Notes: generated by a model from the letters alone, not told the origin. A stretch of DNA of 64,000 nucleotides from Streptomyces sp. TSRI0281 (GCF_001905125.1 NZ_LWLE01000003.1:232975-296974); one strand, 5' to 3'. Counted from the first letter of the stretch, positions 24,858 through 34,484 are shown. Translations and numbers: made by a program.

Positions 24858-27290
24858 ATGGCGGAGTTCGTCAACACACCCGTGGCAGTACTGACGCAAG
24901 AATCCGCACTTTCCGGCCGCCCCGCCTCACTCGCGGCGGCGGAACTCACCGACGGCAACCGGCTGATCGTCGTCGTCATCGCGGTCGTCGCCGTCGCCGC
25001 GCTGGTCGTCGCCCGGTTGCTGGTGCGCCAGGTCCTGGCGGCCGGTGAGGGCACCGAGCGCATGAAGGAGATCGCGGCGGCCGTCCAGGAAGGCGCGAAT
25101 GCCTATTTGGCCAGGCAGCTGCGTACGGTCGGTGTCTTTGCCGTCGTCGTATTCTTCCTGCTTCTGTTGTTGCCGGCCGACAACTGGTCGCAGCGCGCGG
25201 GACGTTCGTTGTTCTTCCTGGTGGGTGCGCTTTTCTCGGCGGCCACCGGATACATCGGTATGCGACTCGCGGTGCGCAGTAATGTGCGTGTGGCGGCTGC
25301 TGCGCGTGAGGCGACTCCGGCAGAAGGTGAACCGGAGAAAGATCTCACCTCCGTCTCGCACAAAGCAATGAAGATCGCCTTTCGCACCGGTGGTGTGGTC
25401 GGCATGATCACGGTGGGTCTCGGCCTGCTCGGCGCCTCCTGCGTGGTCCTCGTCTACGCCGCCGACGCGCCCAAAGTGCTGGAGGGCTTCGGCCTCGGGG
25501 CCGCGCTGATCGCCATGTTCATGAGGGTCGGGGGCGGCATCTTCACCAAGGCCGCCGATGTGGGCGCCGACCTCGTCGGCAAGGTGGAGCAGGGCATCCC
25601 GGAGGACGACCCGCGCAATGCCGCCACCATCGCCGACAACGTGGGCGACAACGTCGGTGACTGCGCGGGTATGGCCGCCGACCTCTTCGAGTCGTACGCC
25701 GTGACGCTCGTGGCCGCGCTCATCCTCGGCAAGGCCGCCTTCGGGGACGCCGGACTGGCCTTCCCCCTGATCGTTCCGGCGATCGGCGTGCTCACCGCGA
25801 TGATCGGGATCTTCGCCGTCGCCCCGAGGCATGCCGACCGCAGCGGGATGACCGCGATCAACCGGGGTTTCTTCCTCTCCGCGGTGATCTCGCTCGTCCT
25901 GGTGGCGGTGGCGGTGTTCGTCTATCTCCCGTCCTCGTACGCGAAACTGGACGGGGTCACCGATGCTTCGATCACCTCGCACGGCGGCGATCCGCGGATC
26001 TTCGCCGTGGTCGCCGTCGCCATCGGCATCGTTCTGGCCGCACTGATCCAGCAGCTCACCGGCTACTTCACCGAGACCAGTCGCCGCCCCGTCCAGGACA
26101 TCGGGAAGTCCTCGCTGACCGGGCCGGCGACGGTGGTGCTCGCGGGCATCTCCATCGGCCTGGAGTCGGCCGTCTACACCGCGCTGCTGATCGGTCTCGG
26201 CGTCTACGGGGCCTTCCTGCTCGGCGGGACATCGATCATGCTCGCGCTCTTCGCGGTGGCTCTCGCCGGAACCGGGCTGCTCACCACCGTGGGTGTCATC
26301 GTCGCCATGGACACCTTCGGGCCGGTCTCCGACAACGCCCAGGGCATCGCGGAGATGTCCGGGGATGTCACCGGCGCCGGTGCCCAGGTCCTCACCGACC
26401 TGGACGCCGTGGGCAACACCACCAAGGCCATCACGAAGGGCATCGCCATCGCCACCGCCGTACTGGCGGCCGCGGCGCTCTTCGGCTCGTACCGCGACGC
26501 CATCGCCACCGCGGTCGACGATGTGGGGGCCAGTGCTGGGGAGATGGGGCTGAGTCTCGACATCTCGCAGCCCAACAACCTGGTCGGCCTGATCCTCGGC
26601 GCGGCGGTCGTCTTCCTCTTCTCCGGGCTCGCCATCAACGCGGTCTCACGGTCGGCCGGGGCCGTGGTCTACGAGGTGCGGCGGCAGTTCCGCGAGCATC
26701 CCGGGATCATGGACTACACGGAGAAGCCGGAGTACGGGCGCGTGGTCGACATCTGCACCAAGGACGCCCTGCGTGAGCTGGCCACCCCCGGGCTGCTCGC
26801 GGTCCTGGCGCCGATCGCGGTCGGCTTCACCCTCGGGGTCGGCGCGCTCGGCTCGTATCTCGCGGGTGCGATCGGTACGGGCACCCTGATGGCGGTCTTC
26901 CTGGCCAACTCCGGCGGTGCGTGGGACAACGCCAAGAAGCTCGTCGAGGACGGGCACTACGGCGGCAAGGGCAGCGATGCCCATGCCGCGACGGTCATCG
27001 GTGACACGGTCGGAGACCCGTTCAAGGACACGGCGGGCCCGGCGATCAACCCGTTGCTCAAGGTGATGAACCTCGTGGCGTTGCTCATCGCTCCGGCGGT
27101 GGTGCAGTTCAGCTACGGGCAGGACGCGAGCGCCGGAGTGCGGGCCGTGGTGGCCGCCTTCGCCATCGCGGTCATCGTCGGTGCCGTCTACGTCTCCAAA
27201 CGGCGTGGAATCGCCGTGGGTGACGACGACGGCTCCGGGGGCGAAGGCGGTCAGCCGGCCAAGTCACCGGATCCCGCGGCGGCTTCATGA
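24858..27290 (+). CDS. hppA: H+-translocating inorganic pyrophosphatase (K+-independent type)
   Basis: An 810-residue membrane pyrophosphatase that couples PPi hydrolysis to proton export. The PPi-binding signature DVGADLVGKVE and the acidic stretch EDDPRNAATIADNVGDNVGD are present, as is the second cluster TVIGDTVGDPFKDT. The family marker for K+ dependence reads GNTTKAITKG here, with Lys and Thr at the diagnostic positions, which indicates the K+-independent class. About 16 hydrophobic segments are visible. The ATG has an ideal AAGGAGG site 5 bases upstream. Confidence 0.96.
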   Translation: MAEFVNTPVAVLTQESALSGRPASLAAAELTDGNRLIVVVIAVVAVAALVVARLLVRQVLAAGEGTERMKEIAAAVQEGANAYLARQLRTVGVFAVVVFFLLLLLPADNWSQRAGRSLFFLVGALFSAATGYIGMRLAVRSNVRVAAAAREATPAEGEPEKDLTSVSHKAMKIAFRTGGVVGMITVGLGLLGASCVVLVYAADAPKVLEGFGLGAALIAMFMRVGGGIFTKAADVGADLVGKVEQGIPEDDPRNAATIADNVGDNVGDCAGMAADLFESYAVTLVAALILGKAAFGDAGLAFPLIVPAIGVLTAMIGIFAVAPRHADRSGMTAINRGFFLSAVISLVLVAVAVFVYLPSSYAKLDGVTDASITSHGGDPRIFAVVAVAIGIVLAALIQQLTGYFTETSRRPVQDIGKSSLTGPATVVLAGISIGLESAVYTALLIGLGVYGAFLLGGTSIMLALFAVALAGTGLLTTVGVIVAMDTFGPVSDNAQGIAEMSGDVTGAGAQVLTDLDAVGNTTKAITKGIAIATAVLAAAALFGSYRDAIATAVDDVGASAGEMGLSLDISQPNNLVGLILGAAVVFLFSGLAINAVSRSAGAVVYEVRRQFREHPGIMDYTEKPEYGRVVDICTKDALRELATPGLLAVLAPIAVGFTLGVGALGSYLAGAIGTGTLMAVFLANSGGAWDNAKKLVEDGHYGGKGSDAHAATVIGDTVGDPFKDTAGPAINPLLKVMNLVALLIAPAVVQFSYGQDASAGVRAVVAAFAIAVIVGAVYVSKRRGIAVGDDDGSGGEGGQPAKSPDPAAAS

Positions 27291-27704
27291 CCGGTTCGGC
27301 CGGGCGGACCACAGGATTCCGCGGGTTCCGTCCGATCGAGATGCGGTAGAACACGGTCAAGGGGTGGACGGGCGGCGCATTCTGAGGTGCCGTCCGTCTC
27401 CGTGTCCCCCCCCCGCTCGCCCCCCTGCCCCTCCCCATGTCCGCCCCCAAGTCTGTCTTCGCGCCCGTGTGTCCGTGTGTCCGTGGGGTCTTGGGGCCGT
27501 GTTCTCCGGTCGGCCGGAGTTCGCAGGGTCAGTCGACCGGATGAGTGTCCGTACGAGTGCCCGAGCACGTAGGTGAGTTGTATCTCCCTCATTTCCCTTG
27601 GTGCAAATGGCTGCAAAAGCATGTACATCGGATGCCCGGCACCCGGATGTCGCCCACTCGGCGTGTAAGTTCCGGGGCCGAGAGCCTTGGAAGGGACCAA
27701 TCCG
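27291..27704. other. Intergenic stretch, no gene called
   Basis: About 410 bases between hppA and the lipoprotein gene. The first half is C-rich and repetitive (runs of C, GTGTCCGTGTGTCCGTG). The last 120 bases are less GC-rich (CATTTCCCTTGGTGCAAATGG and onward) and probably hold the lipoprotein promoter. Confidence 0.45.
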
Positions 27705-28325
27705 GTGAACAAGAAGCTTGCTGCCGCACTGTCCGGCGGTGCGGTACTCGTACTGACGCTGTCGGGCTGCAGCGACGACAGCGACAACAAGGTGAACGAC
27801 TGGGCCAAGAACGTCTGCGACCAGGTGCAGCCCCAGCTGCAGAAGATCGCGAACGCCAACGCGGCCATCCAGCAGCAGACCGCGGACAACAGCAAGCCCG
27901 CAGACGTCCAGAAGACCGACTCCGCCGCCTTCCAGCAGATCTCGCAGGCGTACAAGGCGCTGGGCACGGCCGTGGACTCGGCAGGCGCGCCGCCGGTCGA
28001 CGACGGCGAGACCACGCAGAAGGAGGCCGTGAAGGAGCTCAACGCCTCCTCCGTGGCCTACGCCGGTCTGAAGACCAAGGTCGATGCCCTCGACACGAAG
28101 GACCAGGCGAAGTTCGCCGACGGTCTGAAGGGCATCGCCGACGAGCTGAACAAGATCAGCACCAACGGTGACCAGGCACTGAAGAAGCTTCAGTCCGGCG
28201 ATGTCGGCACCGCGATGGCCAAGCAGAAGGGCTGCCAGAAGCCGACGGCGTCGGCGCCGCCGGCCGCGGCTCCCTCGGCGTCCGAGCCCGTGTCGCCCAC
28301 CCCCTCGGCCAGCAAGAAGGCCTGA
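27705..28325 (+). CDS. Small exported lipoprotein of unknown function
   Basis: A 206-residue lipoprotein. The signal is short (MNKKLAAALSGGAVLVLTLSGC) with lipobox LSGC, followed by an acidic stretch (SDDSDNK). The mature part is highly charged and probably helical (QVQPQLQKIANANAAIQQQ, Lys/Asp-rich), and the C-terminus is Ala/Ser/Pro-rich. It resembles no enzyme I can name. The GTG start follows GGAAGGGA by 9 bases. A hairpin terminator follows directly. Confidence 0.85.
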   Translation: MNKKLAAALSGGAVLVLTLSGCSDDSDNKVNDWAKNVCDQVQPQLQKIANANAAIQQQTADNSKPADVQKTDSAAFQQISQAYKALGTAVDSAGAPPVDDGETTQKEAVKELNASSVAYAGLKTKVDALDTKDQAKFADGLKGIADELNKISTNGDQALKKLQSGDVGTAMAKQKGCQKPTASAPPAAAPSASEPVSPTPSASKKA

Positions 28326-28341
28326 CCCAAGGTCGCACGGC

Positions 28342-28376
28342 GCGGCCCGGACACCCCCTGCGGGTGGCCGGGCCGC
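28342..28376 (+). terminator. Hairpin terminator after the lipoprotein gene
   Basis: A 9-bp stem (GCGGCCCGG with CCGGGCCGC) encloses a second stem (CACCC with GGGTG) and a 5-base loop, 16 bases past the lipoprotein stop. No T tract. Confidence 0.7.
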
Positions 28377-28410
28377 TGCCGTTGTCGGTGGGAGCGGACA
28401 CAATGGGCGG

Positions 28411-29943
28411 GTGAGTACGACCAGCCTTCCCGCGCCCGACCGTATCCCCGGCCTCCGTGAGGCCCTGCTCGCCGCCGCGTTCACCGCCGACGGGCTCCTC
28501 GAACTGCTCGGTGCGCCCGCGTACGCCGCGCTCGCCCGCAGCGAGACGGTCCCCGCCCTGCGGGCCACCCGGGGCGAAACGCCGCTCGACACGCTGGTGC
28601 GGCTGTTTCTTCTTCAGCACCCCGTCCCGTACGAGCGGGCCCGTGCCGCGCTTCCCCTGGAGGAGTGCGTCGAGGACGGCTGGCTGAGCCGACGGGACGG
28701 CCTGGTCCGGGCCACCGTCGACATCCGGCCGTACAGCGGGCCCGATGGCCAGGACTGGTTCATCGTCTCCGATCTCGGCTGCGCGGTCGGCGGCGCGGGC
28801 GGCATCGGTTCGCACGAGGAGGGGGTCGTCCTGGGCGTCGGCGGAGCGTCCACCACGCTCGCCGGGATCACCGTCCGTACGCCGGTCGCCGCCGCCCTCG
28901 ACCTCGGTACGGGCTCCGGCATCCAGGCGCTGCACGCCGCCCAGCACGCCACCCGGGTCACCGCCACCGACCTCAATCCGCGCGCCCTCGACTTCACCCG
29001 GCTCACCCTCGCCCTGTCCGGCGCCGCCCCGGCCGACCTGCGCGAGGGCTCCCTGTTCGAGCCGGTCGGCACCGAGACCTTCGACCTGATCGTCTCCAAC
29101 CCGCCGTTCGTCATCTCCCCCGGCGCCCGCCTCACCTACCGCGACGGCGGCATGGGCGGCGACGACCTGTGCCGGACCCTGGTGCGCGATTCCGGCGACC
29201 GGCTGAACGAGGGCGGCTATGCCCAGTTCCTCGCCAACTGGCAGCACGTGGAAGGCGAGGAGTGGCAGGACCGGCTGCGTTCCTGGGTGCCGCACGGCTG
29301 CGATGCCTGGATCGTGCAGCGTGAGGTGCAGGACGTCACGCAGTACGCGGAGCTGTGGCTGCGCGACAGCGGCGACCACCGCACGGACCCGGCCGAGTAC
29401 GCCGCCCGTTACGAGGCGTGGCTGGACGAGTTCGACGCCCGCCGGACCCGGGCCGTCGGCTTCGGCTGGATCACCCTGCGGAAGTCCGCCGCGGCCGTCG
29501 CCGGGAATCCGTCGATCGTGGTCGAGGAGTGGCCGCACGCGGTGGAGCAGCCGCTCGGACCGGCCGTCCTGGACCACTTCGCCCGTCAGGACTACCTCCG
29601 GGAGCAGGACGACGCGGCCCTGCTGGCCGGGCACTTCACCCTGGCCGCGGAGGTCGTGCAGGAGCAGGTCGGGATGCCCGGCGCCGAGGACCCCGAGCAT
29701 GTGGTGCTGCGCCAGCACCGAGGGATGATGCGGGCGACGAAGGTGGACGCGGTCGCCGCGGGGTTCGCGGGCGTGTGCGACGGTTCGCTGCCCGCGGGCC
29801 GGATTCTGGACGCCATCGCCCAGCTGATGTCCGAGGACCCGGTGCTGCTGCGTGACCGGACCCCGCAGGCGATCCGGCTGCTGGTCGAGGAGGGCTTCCT
29901 GGAGCCGGTGCCCGTGCCCGCGGCCGGGCCGGAGGCCGGGTGA
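28411..29943 (+). CDS. SAM-dependent methyltransferase, HemK/small-methyltransferase type
   Basis: A 510-residue cytoplasmic protein. The N-terminal about 130 residues have no recognised fold. A Rossmann methyltransferase domain follows, with the SAM motif ALDLGTGSGIQALHAA (about residue 160) and the catalytic-type motif VSNPPFVIS (about 228-236). NPPF is typical of enzymes modifying planar nitrogens, such as glutamine or adenine N. A C-terminal region of about 150 residues may recognise the substrate. The GTG start has only GGGCGGG upstream and a CACAAT hexamer 6 bases before it, so the transcript may be leaderless. The substrate is unknown. Confidence 0.87.
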   Translation: MSTTSLPAPDRIPGLREALLAAAFTADGLLELLGAPAYAALARSETVPALRATRGETPLDTLVRLFLLQHPVPYERARAALPLEECVEDGWLSRRDGLVRATVDIRPYSGPDGQDWFIVSDLGCAVGGAGGIGSHEEGVVLGVGGASTTLAGITVRTPVAAALDLGTGSGIQALHAAQHATRVTATDLNPRALDFTRLTLALSGAAPADLREGSLFEPVGTETFDLIVSNPPFVISPGARLTYRDGGMGGDDLCRTLVRDSGDRLNEGGYAQFLANWQHVEGEEWQDRLRSWVPHGCDAWIVQREVQDVTQYAELWLRDSGDHRTDPAEYAARYEAWLDEFDARRTRAVGFGWITLRKSAAAVAGNPSIVVEEWPHAVEQPLGPAVLDHFARQDYLREQDDAALLAGHFTLAAEVVQEQVGMPGAEDPEHVVLRQHRGMMRATKVDAVAAGFAGVCDGSLPAGRILDAIAQLMSEDPVLLRDRTPQAIRLLVEEGFLEPVPVPAAGPEAG

Positions 29944-30780
29944 CGGGCGTTGTGGGCGAGGGAGGCCGGGGGGGGCGGGGCCCGAGGCCGGGTGACGGCG
30001 GTCGCGGGCGCGGGAGGCCGGATGGCGGGACAGAAGGCCGGTCGGACGGCGCGGGAGGCCCGGTGATCCGGCCCGAGCGGTCACCCGCACCTCCCGCCCC
30101 GTACCTGTACGACTCCGAGAGGGCCTGCGCCGTGCTCTCCGTCGCGTAGGTGGCGTGCCGGGACGGTGCGCCGGGCAGCTGTGGCCGACCGTGCGGCGGC
30201 TCGGTGCGGACGAAGTGCCGGTCCGGGCCCGGACGTTCGCGGCGCGGGGACGTGGACGGGTTTGTCCGGCCGTCCTTGAGCTGACCAGGCGCGTCGACGC
30301 CGACCACCGGGCGGGCGGGCGACGGCTGTTGCCGGGCCCGGATACCGGTTCCCGGCCCTTCCTGGCACGCGTGGCCGGACCCGTGGCCGGACCCGTAGCC
30401 GGACCTGTGACCGGACCTGTGGCCGGACCTGTGGTCGGCCCCGCCGTGGTCCCTGCCGCCGCACCCGCAGCCGGGCTCCGCTCCGGCAGGGCCCGGCCCC
30501 GTCCTACGTACTCAACGGCCTTCTCACCAGCGTCTTCACACGCGCCGCTGCCTCGCTCCCGCCCGGTCCGCGGATTCCGGTCCCGGCCCTTCCGGGGGTA
30601 CTCCGCAGGAGCCCCGCGCGGGCATCGGACAGGAGGCCGACGCGGCCGCTGCCGCCGGGGGAGTGCTGTTCACCCGGGGTTCGTGTCGGCGATGCCCCGG
30701 CGTGGCAGCCTCCCCCTGCCGGGCGGTCACCGCCGGACGGGTTCACCACCACAGGTTCGCGATGGGTTGAGGGGTACGAC
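29944..30780. other. Long gene-free stretch with repeats
   Basis: About 840 bases between the methyltransferase and a small membrane protein. Long open frames occur on both strands but have Arg/Pro/Gly-biased, repeat-driven composition and no start signals. The main visible structure is the 12-base tandem repeat at 30371-30442. The immediate upstream region of the small gene (ending GGTTGAGGGGTACGAC) is its ribosome binding site. Confidence 0.5.
30371..30442. repeat. Six copies of a 12-base tandem repeat (GTGGCCGGACCC)
   Basis: Six consecutive 12-base units based on GTGGCCGGACCC, each with 0-3 changes, would encode VAGP repeats in one frame. They fall in a gene-free stretch and are the kind of minisatellite that varies between strains. 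Confidence 0.85.
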
Positions 30781-30978
30781 ATGGAGAGCGTCTCAGCGGT
30801 CTTCGCCGGTGCGGCCTTCGCACTGTTCGGCACCGCCCTCCTGGTCTGGACAGGGGCGCGCGCCGTTCACCGCGCGCCGGTGGCGCACGGTGTGAGCCCC
30901 GTCGCTTCCACCGCCCTCGCCACACTCTTCGGCGTGGTTTTCCTCGGCCTCGGCCTGTGGTGTTTCACGCTCATCTGA
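30781..30978 (+). CDS. Small two-helix membrane protein
   Basis: A 65-residue protein with two predicted membrane helices: VFAGAAFALFGTALLVWTGA and TALATLFGVVFLGLGLWCFTLI. A short basic loop (RAVHRAP) sits between. The ATG follows a good GAGGGG site by 6 bases, which separates it from the spurious frames nearby. Function is unknown; it lies upstream of topA in the same direction. Confidence 0.75.
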   Translation: MESVSAVFAGAAFALFGTALLVWTGARAVHRAPVAHGVSPVASTALATLFGVVFLGLGLWCFTLI

Positions 30979-31150
30979 TCCTTGCTCCCAGCAGGGCCGG
31001 ACACCCGGTGGGCCCGCCGCCCGCGGGCGGCCCGACGGCACCCGGAAATCCGCAGGCCGCAGGCCATGACGGCGCGGACCGGACGGTCCGGGCGGCAGGA
31101 ATGGCGGAAGTCGGGTTACCGTTCGAGTGGCCGTTGCGGGCTTTTGCCGT

Positions 31151-31175
31151 TTGACACGGGGGCGGGTTGTACCGT
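31151..31175 (+). promoter_or_regulatory. Candidate topA promoter with short spacer
   Basis: A perfect TTGACA (31151-31156) is followed 13 bases later by TACCGT (31170-31175). The spacer is well below the optimal 17-18 bases. A poor spacer would fit a supercoiling-sensitive topoisomerase promoter, but this is inference from position only. Confidence 0.35.
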
Positions 31176-31259
31176 CACACTCCGCAGCGACAGCACCGCG
31201 GGCAGCGTCACGGCGCTGCCCGGATGCCCACCGAGTGTCGACCGGAGAGAAGAGCGAAG

Positions 31260-34145
31260 TTGTCCCCGACCAGCGAGACCGCACAGGGCGGCCGCCGACT
31301 CGTCATCGTCGAGTCGCCTGCCAAGGCGAAGACGATCAAGGGCTATCTCGGCCCCGGATACGTCGTCGAGGCGAGCGTCGGGCACATTCGCGACCTGCCG
31401 AACGGCGCCGCCGAGGTGCCGGACGAGTACACCGGCGAGGTGCGTCGTCTCGGCGTGGATGTCGAGAACGACTTCCAGCCCATCTACGTCGTCAATGCCG
31501 ACAAGAAGGCCCAGGTCAGGAAGCTGAAGCAGCTTCTGGCCGAGTCCGACGAACTCTTCCTCGCCACCGATGAGGACCGCGAGGGCGAAGCCATCGCGTG
31601 GCACCTCCAGGAAGTCCTGAAGCCCAAGGTCCCGGTCCACCGGATGGTCTTCCACGAGATCACCAAGGACGCGATCCGGGCCGCCGTCGCCAACCCGCGC
31701 GAGCTCAACCAGCGCATGGTCGACGCCCAGGAGACCCGCCGTATCCTCGACCGCCTCTACGGCTACGAGGTCTCGCCGGTCCTGTGGAAGAAGGTCATGC
31801 CGAAGCTCTCGGCGGGCCGTGTCCAGTCGGTCGCCACCCGCCTCGTCGTCGAGCGGGAGCGCGAGCGCATCGCCTTCCGCTCCGCCGAGTACTGGGACCT
31901 GACCGGCACCTTCTCCACCGGCCGAGCCGGTGACGCGTCCGACCCGTCGACCCTCACCGCCCGGCTCAGCGCGGTCGACGGCCGCCGGATCGCCCAGGGC
32001 CGCGACTTCGGTCCGGACGGGCAGCTCAAGTCCGCCTCCGGCCAGACGCTGCACCTGGACGAGACGAACGCCCGCGCCCTGGCCGCCGCGCTCGCCGACT
32101 CCACGTTCGCGGTCCGGTCCGTCGAGTCGAAGCCGTACCGCCGCTCCCCGTACGCACCGTTCCGTACGACGACCCTCCAGCAGGAGGCGAGCCGCAAGCT
32201 GGGCTTCGGGGCCAAGGCCACCATGCAGGTCGCGCAGAAGCTGTACGAGAACGGCTTCATCACCTACATGCGTACCGACTCCACGACGCTCTCGGGGACC
32301 GCGATCTCCGCGGCCCGCGCCCAGGTCACGCAGCTGTACGGGGCGAGCTACCTGCCCGACAAGCCGCGTACGTACGCCGGCAAGGTCAAGAACGCGCAGG
32401 AGGCGCACGAGGCGATCCGCCCCTCCGGCGACCGCTTCCGTACGCCCGCCGAGACCGGGCTCACCGGCGACCAGTTCCGGCTCTACGAGCTGATCTGGAA
32501 GCGGACCGTCGCCTCCCAGATGAAGGACGCGGTCGGCAACTCCGTCACCGTCAAGATCGGCGGCCGGGCGAGCGACGGCCGGGACGCCGAGTTCTCCGCG
32601 TCCGGCAAGACGATCACCTTCCACGGCTTCATGAAGGCGTACGTCGAAGGCGCCGACGACCCGAACGCCGAGCTCGACGACCGTGAGCGACGCCTGCCGC
32701 AGGTCGGCGAGGGCGACGCGCTGTCCGCCGAGGAGATCTCGGTCGACGGTCACGCCACGAAGCCCCCGGCCCGCTACACCGAGGCCTCGCTGGTCAAGGA
32801 GCTCGAAGAGCGGGAGATCGGCCGTCCGTCGACGTACGCCTCGATCATCGGGACGATCCTCGACCGCGGCTACGTCTTCAAGAAGGGCACGGCGCTCGTC
32901 CCGTCCTTCCTCTCCTTCGCCGTGGTCAACCTGCTGGAGAAGCACTTCGGCCGACTCGTCGACTACGACTTCACCGCCCGCATGGAGGACGACCTCGACC
33001 GCATCGCGCGGGGCGAGGCCCAGTCCGTGCCGTGGCTGAAGCGTTTCTACTTCGGCGCGGTCCCCGGTGACGACACGGCCGGTGCCGGTGCGGCGTCCGA
33101 CGCGGGCAACGGCGACGGCGACCACCTCGGCGGCCTGAAGGAACTGGTCACCGACCTCGGCGCCATCGACGCCCGGGAGATCTCCTCGTTCCCGGTCGGC
33201 AACGACATCAAGCTCCGGGTCGGCCGCTACGGCCCGTACATCGAGCGCGGCGAGAAGGACTCCGAGGGCCACCAGCGCGCCGACGTGCCCGAGGACCTGG
33301 CACCCGACGAGCTGACCGTGGAGCTGGCGGAGGAGCTGCTGGCCAAGCCCAGCGGCGACTTCGAGCTCGGCGCGGACCCGGTGAGCGGGAACCAGATCAT
33401 CGCCAAGGACGGGCGCTACGGCCCGTACGTCACCGAGGTACTGCCCGAGGGCACGCCGAAGACCGGGAAGAACGCGGTGAAGCCGCGGACCGCCTCGCTC
33501 TTCAAGTCCATGTCGCTGGACACGGTGACGCTGGCCGACGCGCTCAAGCTGATGTCGCTGCCGCGCGTCGTCGGCGAGGACGCCGAGGGCGTCGAGATCA
33601 CCGCGCAGAACGGCCGCTACGGCCCGTATCTGAAGAAGGGCACGGACTCGCGTTCGCTGACCTCCGAGGACCAGCTGTTCGACATCACGCTCGACGAGGC
33701 CCTCGCGATCTACGCCCAGCCCAAGCAGCGGGGCCGCGCCGCGGCCAAGCCGCCGCTGAAGGAACTGGGCACGGACCCGGTGAGCGGGGCTCCGGTGGTC
33801 GTGAAGGACGGCCGCTTCGGCGCGTACGTCACCGACGGCGAGACGAACGCGACGCTGCGGACCGACGACAGCGTCGAGGACATCACGCCGGAGCGCGGCT
33901 ACGAGCTGCTCGCCGAGAAGCGCGCCAAGGGACCCGCCAAGAAGAAGACGGCGAAGAAGGCCCCTGCCAAGAAGGCGACAGCCAAGAAGACGGCCGCGAA
34001 GACCACGGCGACCAAGACCACGGCGACCAAGACCACGGCCGCCAAGAAGACCGCCGCGAAGAAGACGACGACGGCCAAGAAGGCCACGACCACGAAGACG
34101 GCGGCGAAGAAGACCGCCGCTTCCGGTTCGACCGTCAACGACTGA
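31260..34145 (+). CDS. topA: DNA topoisomerase I (TopA)
   Basis: A 961-residue type IA topoisomerase that relaxes negative supercoils. The TOPRIM domain opens with LVIVESPAKAKTIKGYLG near the N-terminus and holds DREGEAIAWH. The active-site Tyr is residue 336, in FITYMRTDSTTLS. C-terminal repeats of the GRYGPY type occur four or more times (for example VGRYGPYIERG). The last 70 residues are a Lys/Ala/Thr-rich tail (KKTAKKAPAKKA-like units), a known Streptomyces feature linked to processivity. I start at TTG 31260 (MSPTSETAQGG), which has GGAGAGAAG upstream and gives a length close to known proteins; no ATG/GTG lies nearby in frame. Confidence 0.95.
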   Translation: MSPTSETAQGGRRLVIVESPAKAKTIKGYLGPGYVVEASVGHIRDLPNGAAEVPDEYTGEVRRLGVDVENDFQPIYVVNADKKAQVRKLKQLLAESDELFLATDEDREGEAIAWHLQEVLKPKVPVHRMVFHEITKDAIRAAVANPRELNQRMVDAQETRRILDRLYGYEVSPVLWKKVMPKLSAGRVQSVATRLVVERERERIAFRSAEYWDLTGTFSTGRAGDASDPSTLTARLSAVDGRRIAQGRDFGPDGQLKSASGQTLHLDETNARALAAALADSTFAVRSVESKPYRRSPYAPFRTTTLQQEASRKLGFGAKATMQVAQKLYENGFITYMRTDSTTLSGTAISAARAQVTQLYGASYLPDKPRTYAGKVKNAQEAHEAIRPSGDRFRTPAETGLTGDQFRLYELIWKRTVASQMKDAVGNSVTVKIGGRASDGRDAEFSASGKTITFHGFMKAYVEGADDPNAELDDRERRLPQVGEGDALSAEEISVDGHATKPPARYTEASLVKELEEREIGRPSTYASIIGTILDRGYVFKKGTALVPSFLSFAVVNLLEKHFGRLVDYDFTARMEDDLDRIARGEAQSVPWLKRFYFGAVPGDDTAGAGAASDAGNGDGDHLGGLKELVTDLGAIDAREISSFPVGNDIKLRVGRYGPYIERGEKDSEGHQRADVPEDLAPDELTVELAEELLAKPSGDFELGADPVSGNQIIAKDGRYGPYVTEVLPEGTPKTGKNAVKPRTASLFKSMSLDTVTLADALKLMSLPRVVGEDAEGVEITAQNGRYGPYLKKGTDSRSLTSEDQLFDITLDEALAIYAQPKQRGRAAAKPPLKELGTDPVSGAPVVVKDGRFGAYVTDGETNATLRTDDSVEDITPERGYELLAEKRAKGPAKKKTAKKAPAKKATAKKTAAKTTATKTTATKTTAAKKTAAKKTTTAKKATTTKTAAKKTAASGSTVND

Positions 34146-34163
34146 CCCGTCGGGGGTCTGACC

Positions 34164-34245
34164 CGTCAGGGTTCGACCGGTTGGTTGAGGTTTGACCGGT
34201 TGAGGTTTGACCGGTCGGGGACTGACCGGTTGCGGACTGATACGC
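34164..34245. repeat. Short imperfect repeats (GGTTTGACCGGTT type)
   Basis: Four or five imperfect copies of GAGGTTTGACCGGTT-like sequence follow the topA stop. Each contains the palindrome ACCGGT. Their role is unknown; they precede the terminator. Confidence 0.6.
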
Positions 34246-34298
34246 CGACGTTCGGCCCGTCGAGGTCGGATGCCTCGTGCGGGTGTCAGGACCGTCGG

Positions 34299-34334
34299 CT
34301 CACGCCCGGTGCCTCTCCAGGCACCGGGCGTGAG
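34299..34334 (+). terminator. Perfect 16-bp hairpin after topA
   Basis: CTCACGCCCGGTGCCT (34299-34314) and AGGCACCGGGCGTGAG (34319-34334) form a 16-bp stem without mismatch around the loop CTCC, 150 bases past topA. There is no T tract, as is common in Streptomyces. Confidence 0.8.
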
Positions 34335-34472
34335 TCATGTCCCGGCTTGACCCGTCCTGTCCCGCTGCTCGGCAGTGGCTCGGCGGCGGCTCTTCGGTGG
34401 CCGTACGTCCGCCGCCGCGCGCTCGGCGGCCATATGTTCGGACGGGGCCGACGGCCACCGTGCCGCTGCCGA

Positions 34473-34478
34473 TAGGCT
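34473..34478 (+). promoter_or_regulatory. -10 element of a leaderless-type promoter for the MFS-Tmk gene
   Basis: TAGGCT fits TAnnnT and ends 6 bases before the ATG. The intervening GGGCGG is too close to act as a normal Shine-Dalgarno. Confidence 0.4.
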
Positions 34479-34484
34479 GGGCGG

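Noticed and set aside
30155..30895. 246-codon plus-strand frame with VAGP repeats
   Set aside because: Composition is repeat-driven, it overlaps the better-supported small membrane protein gene, and it lacks a ribosome binding site.
31116..33272. 718-codon minus-strand frame under topA
   Set aside because: Antisense shadow of topA with no ribosome binding site or recognisable fold.
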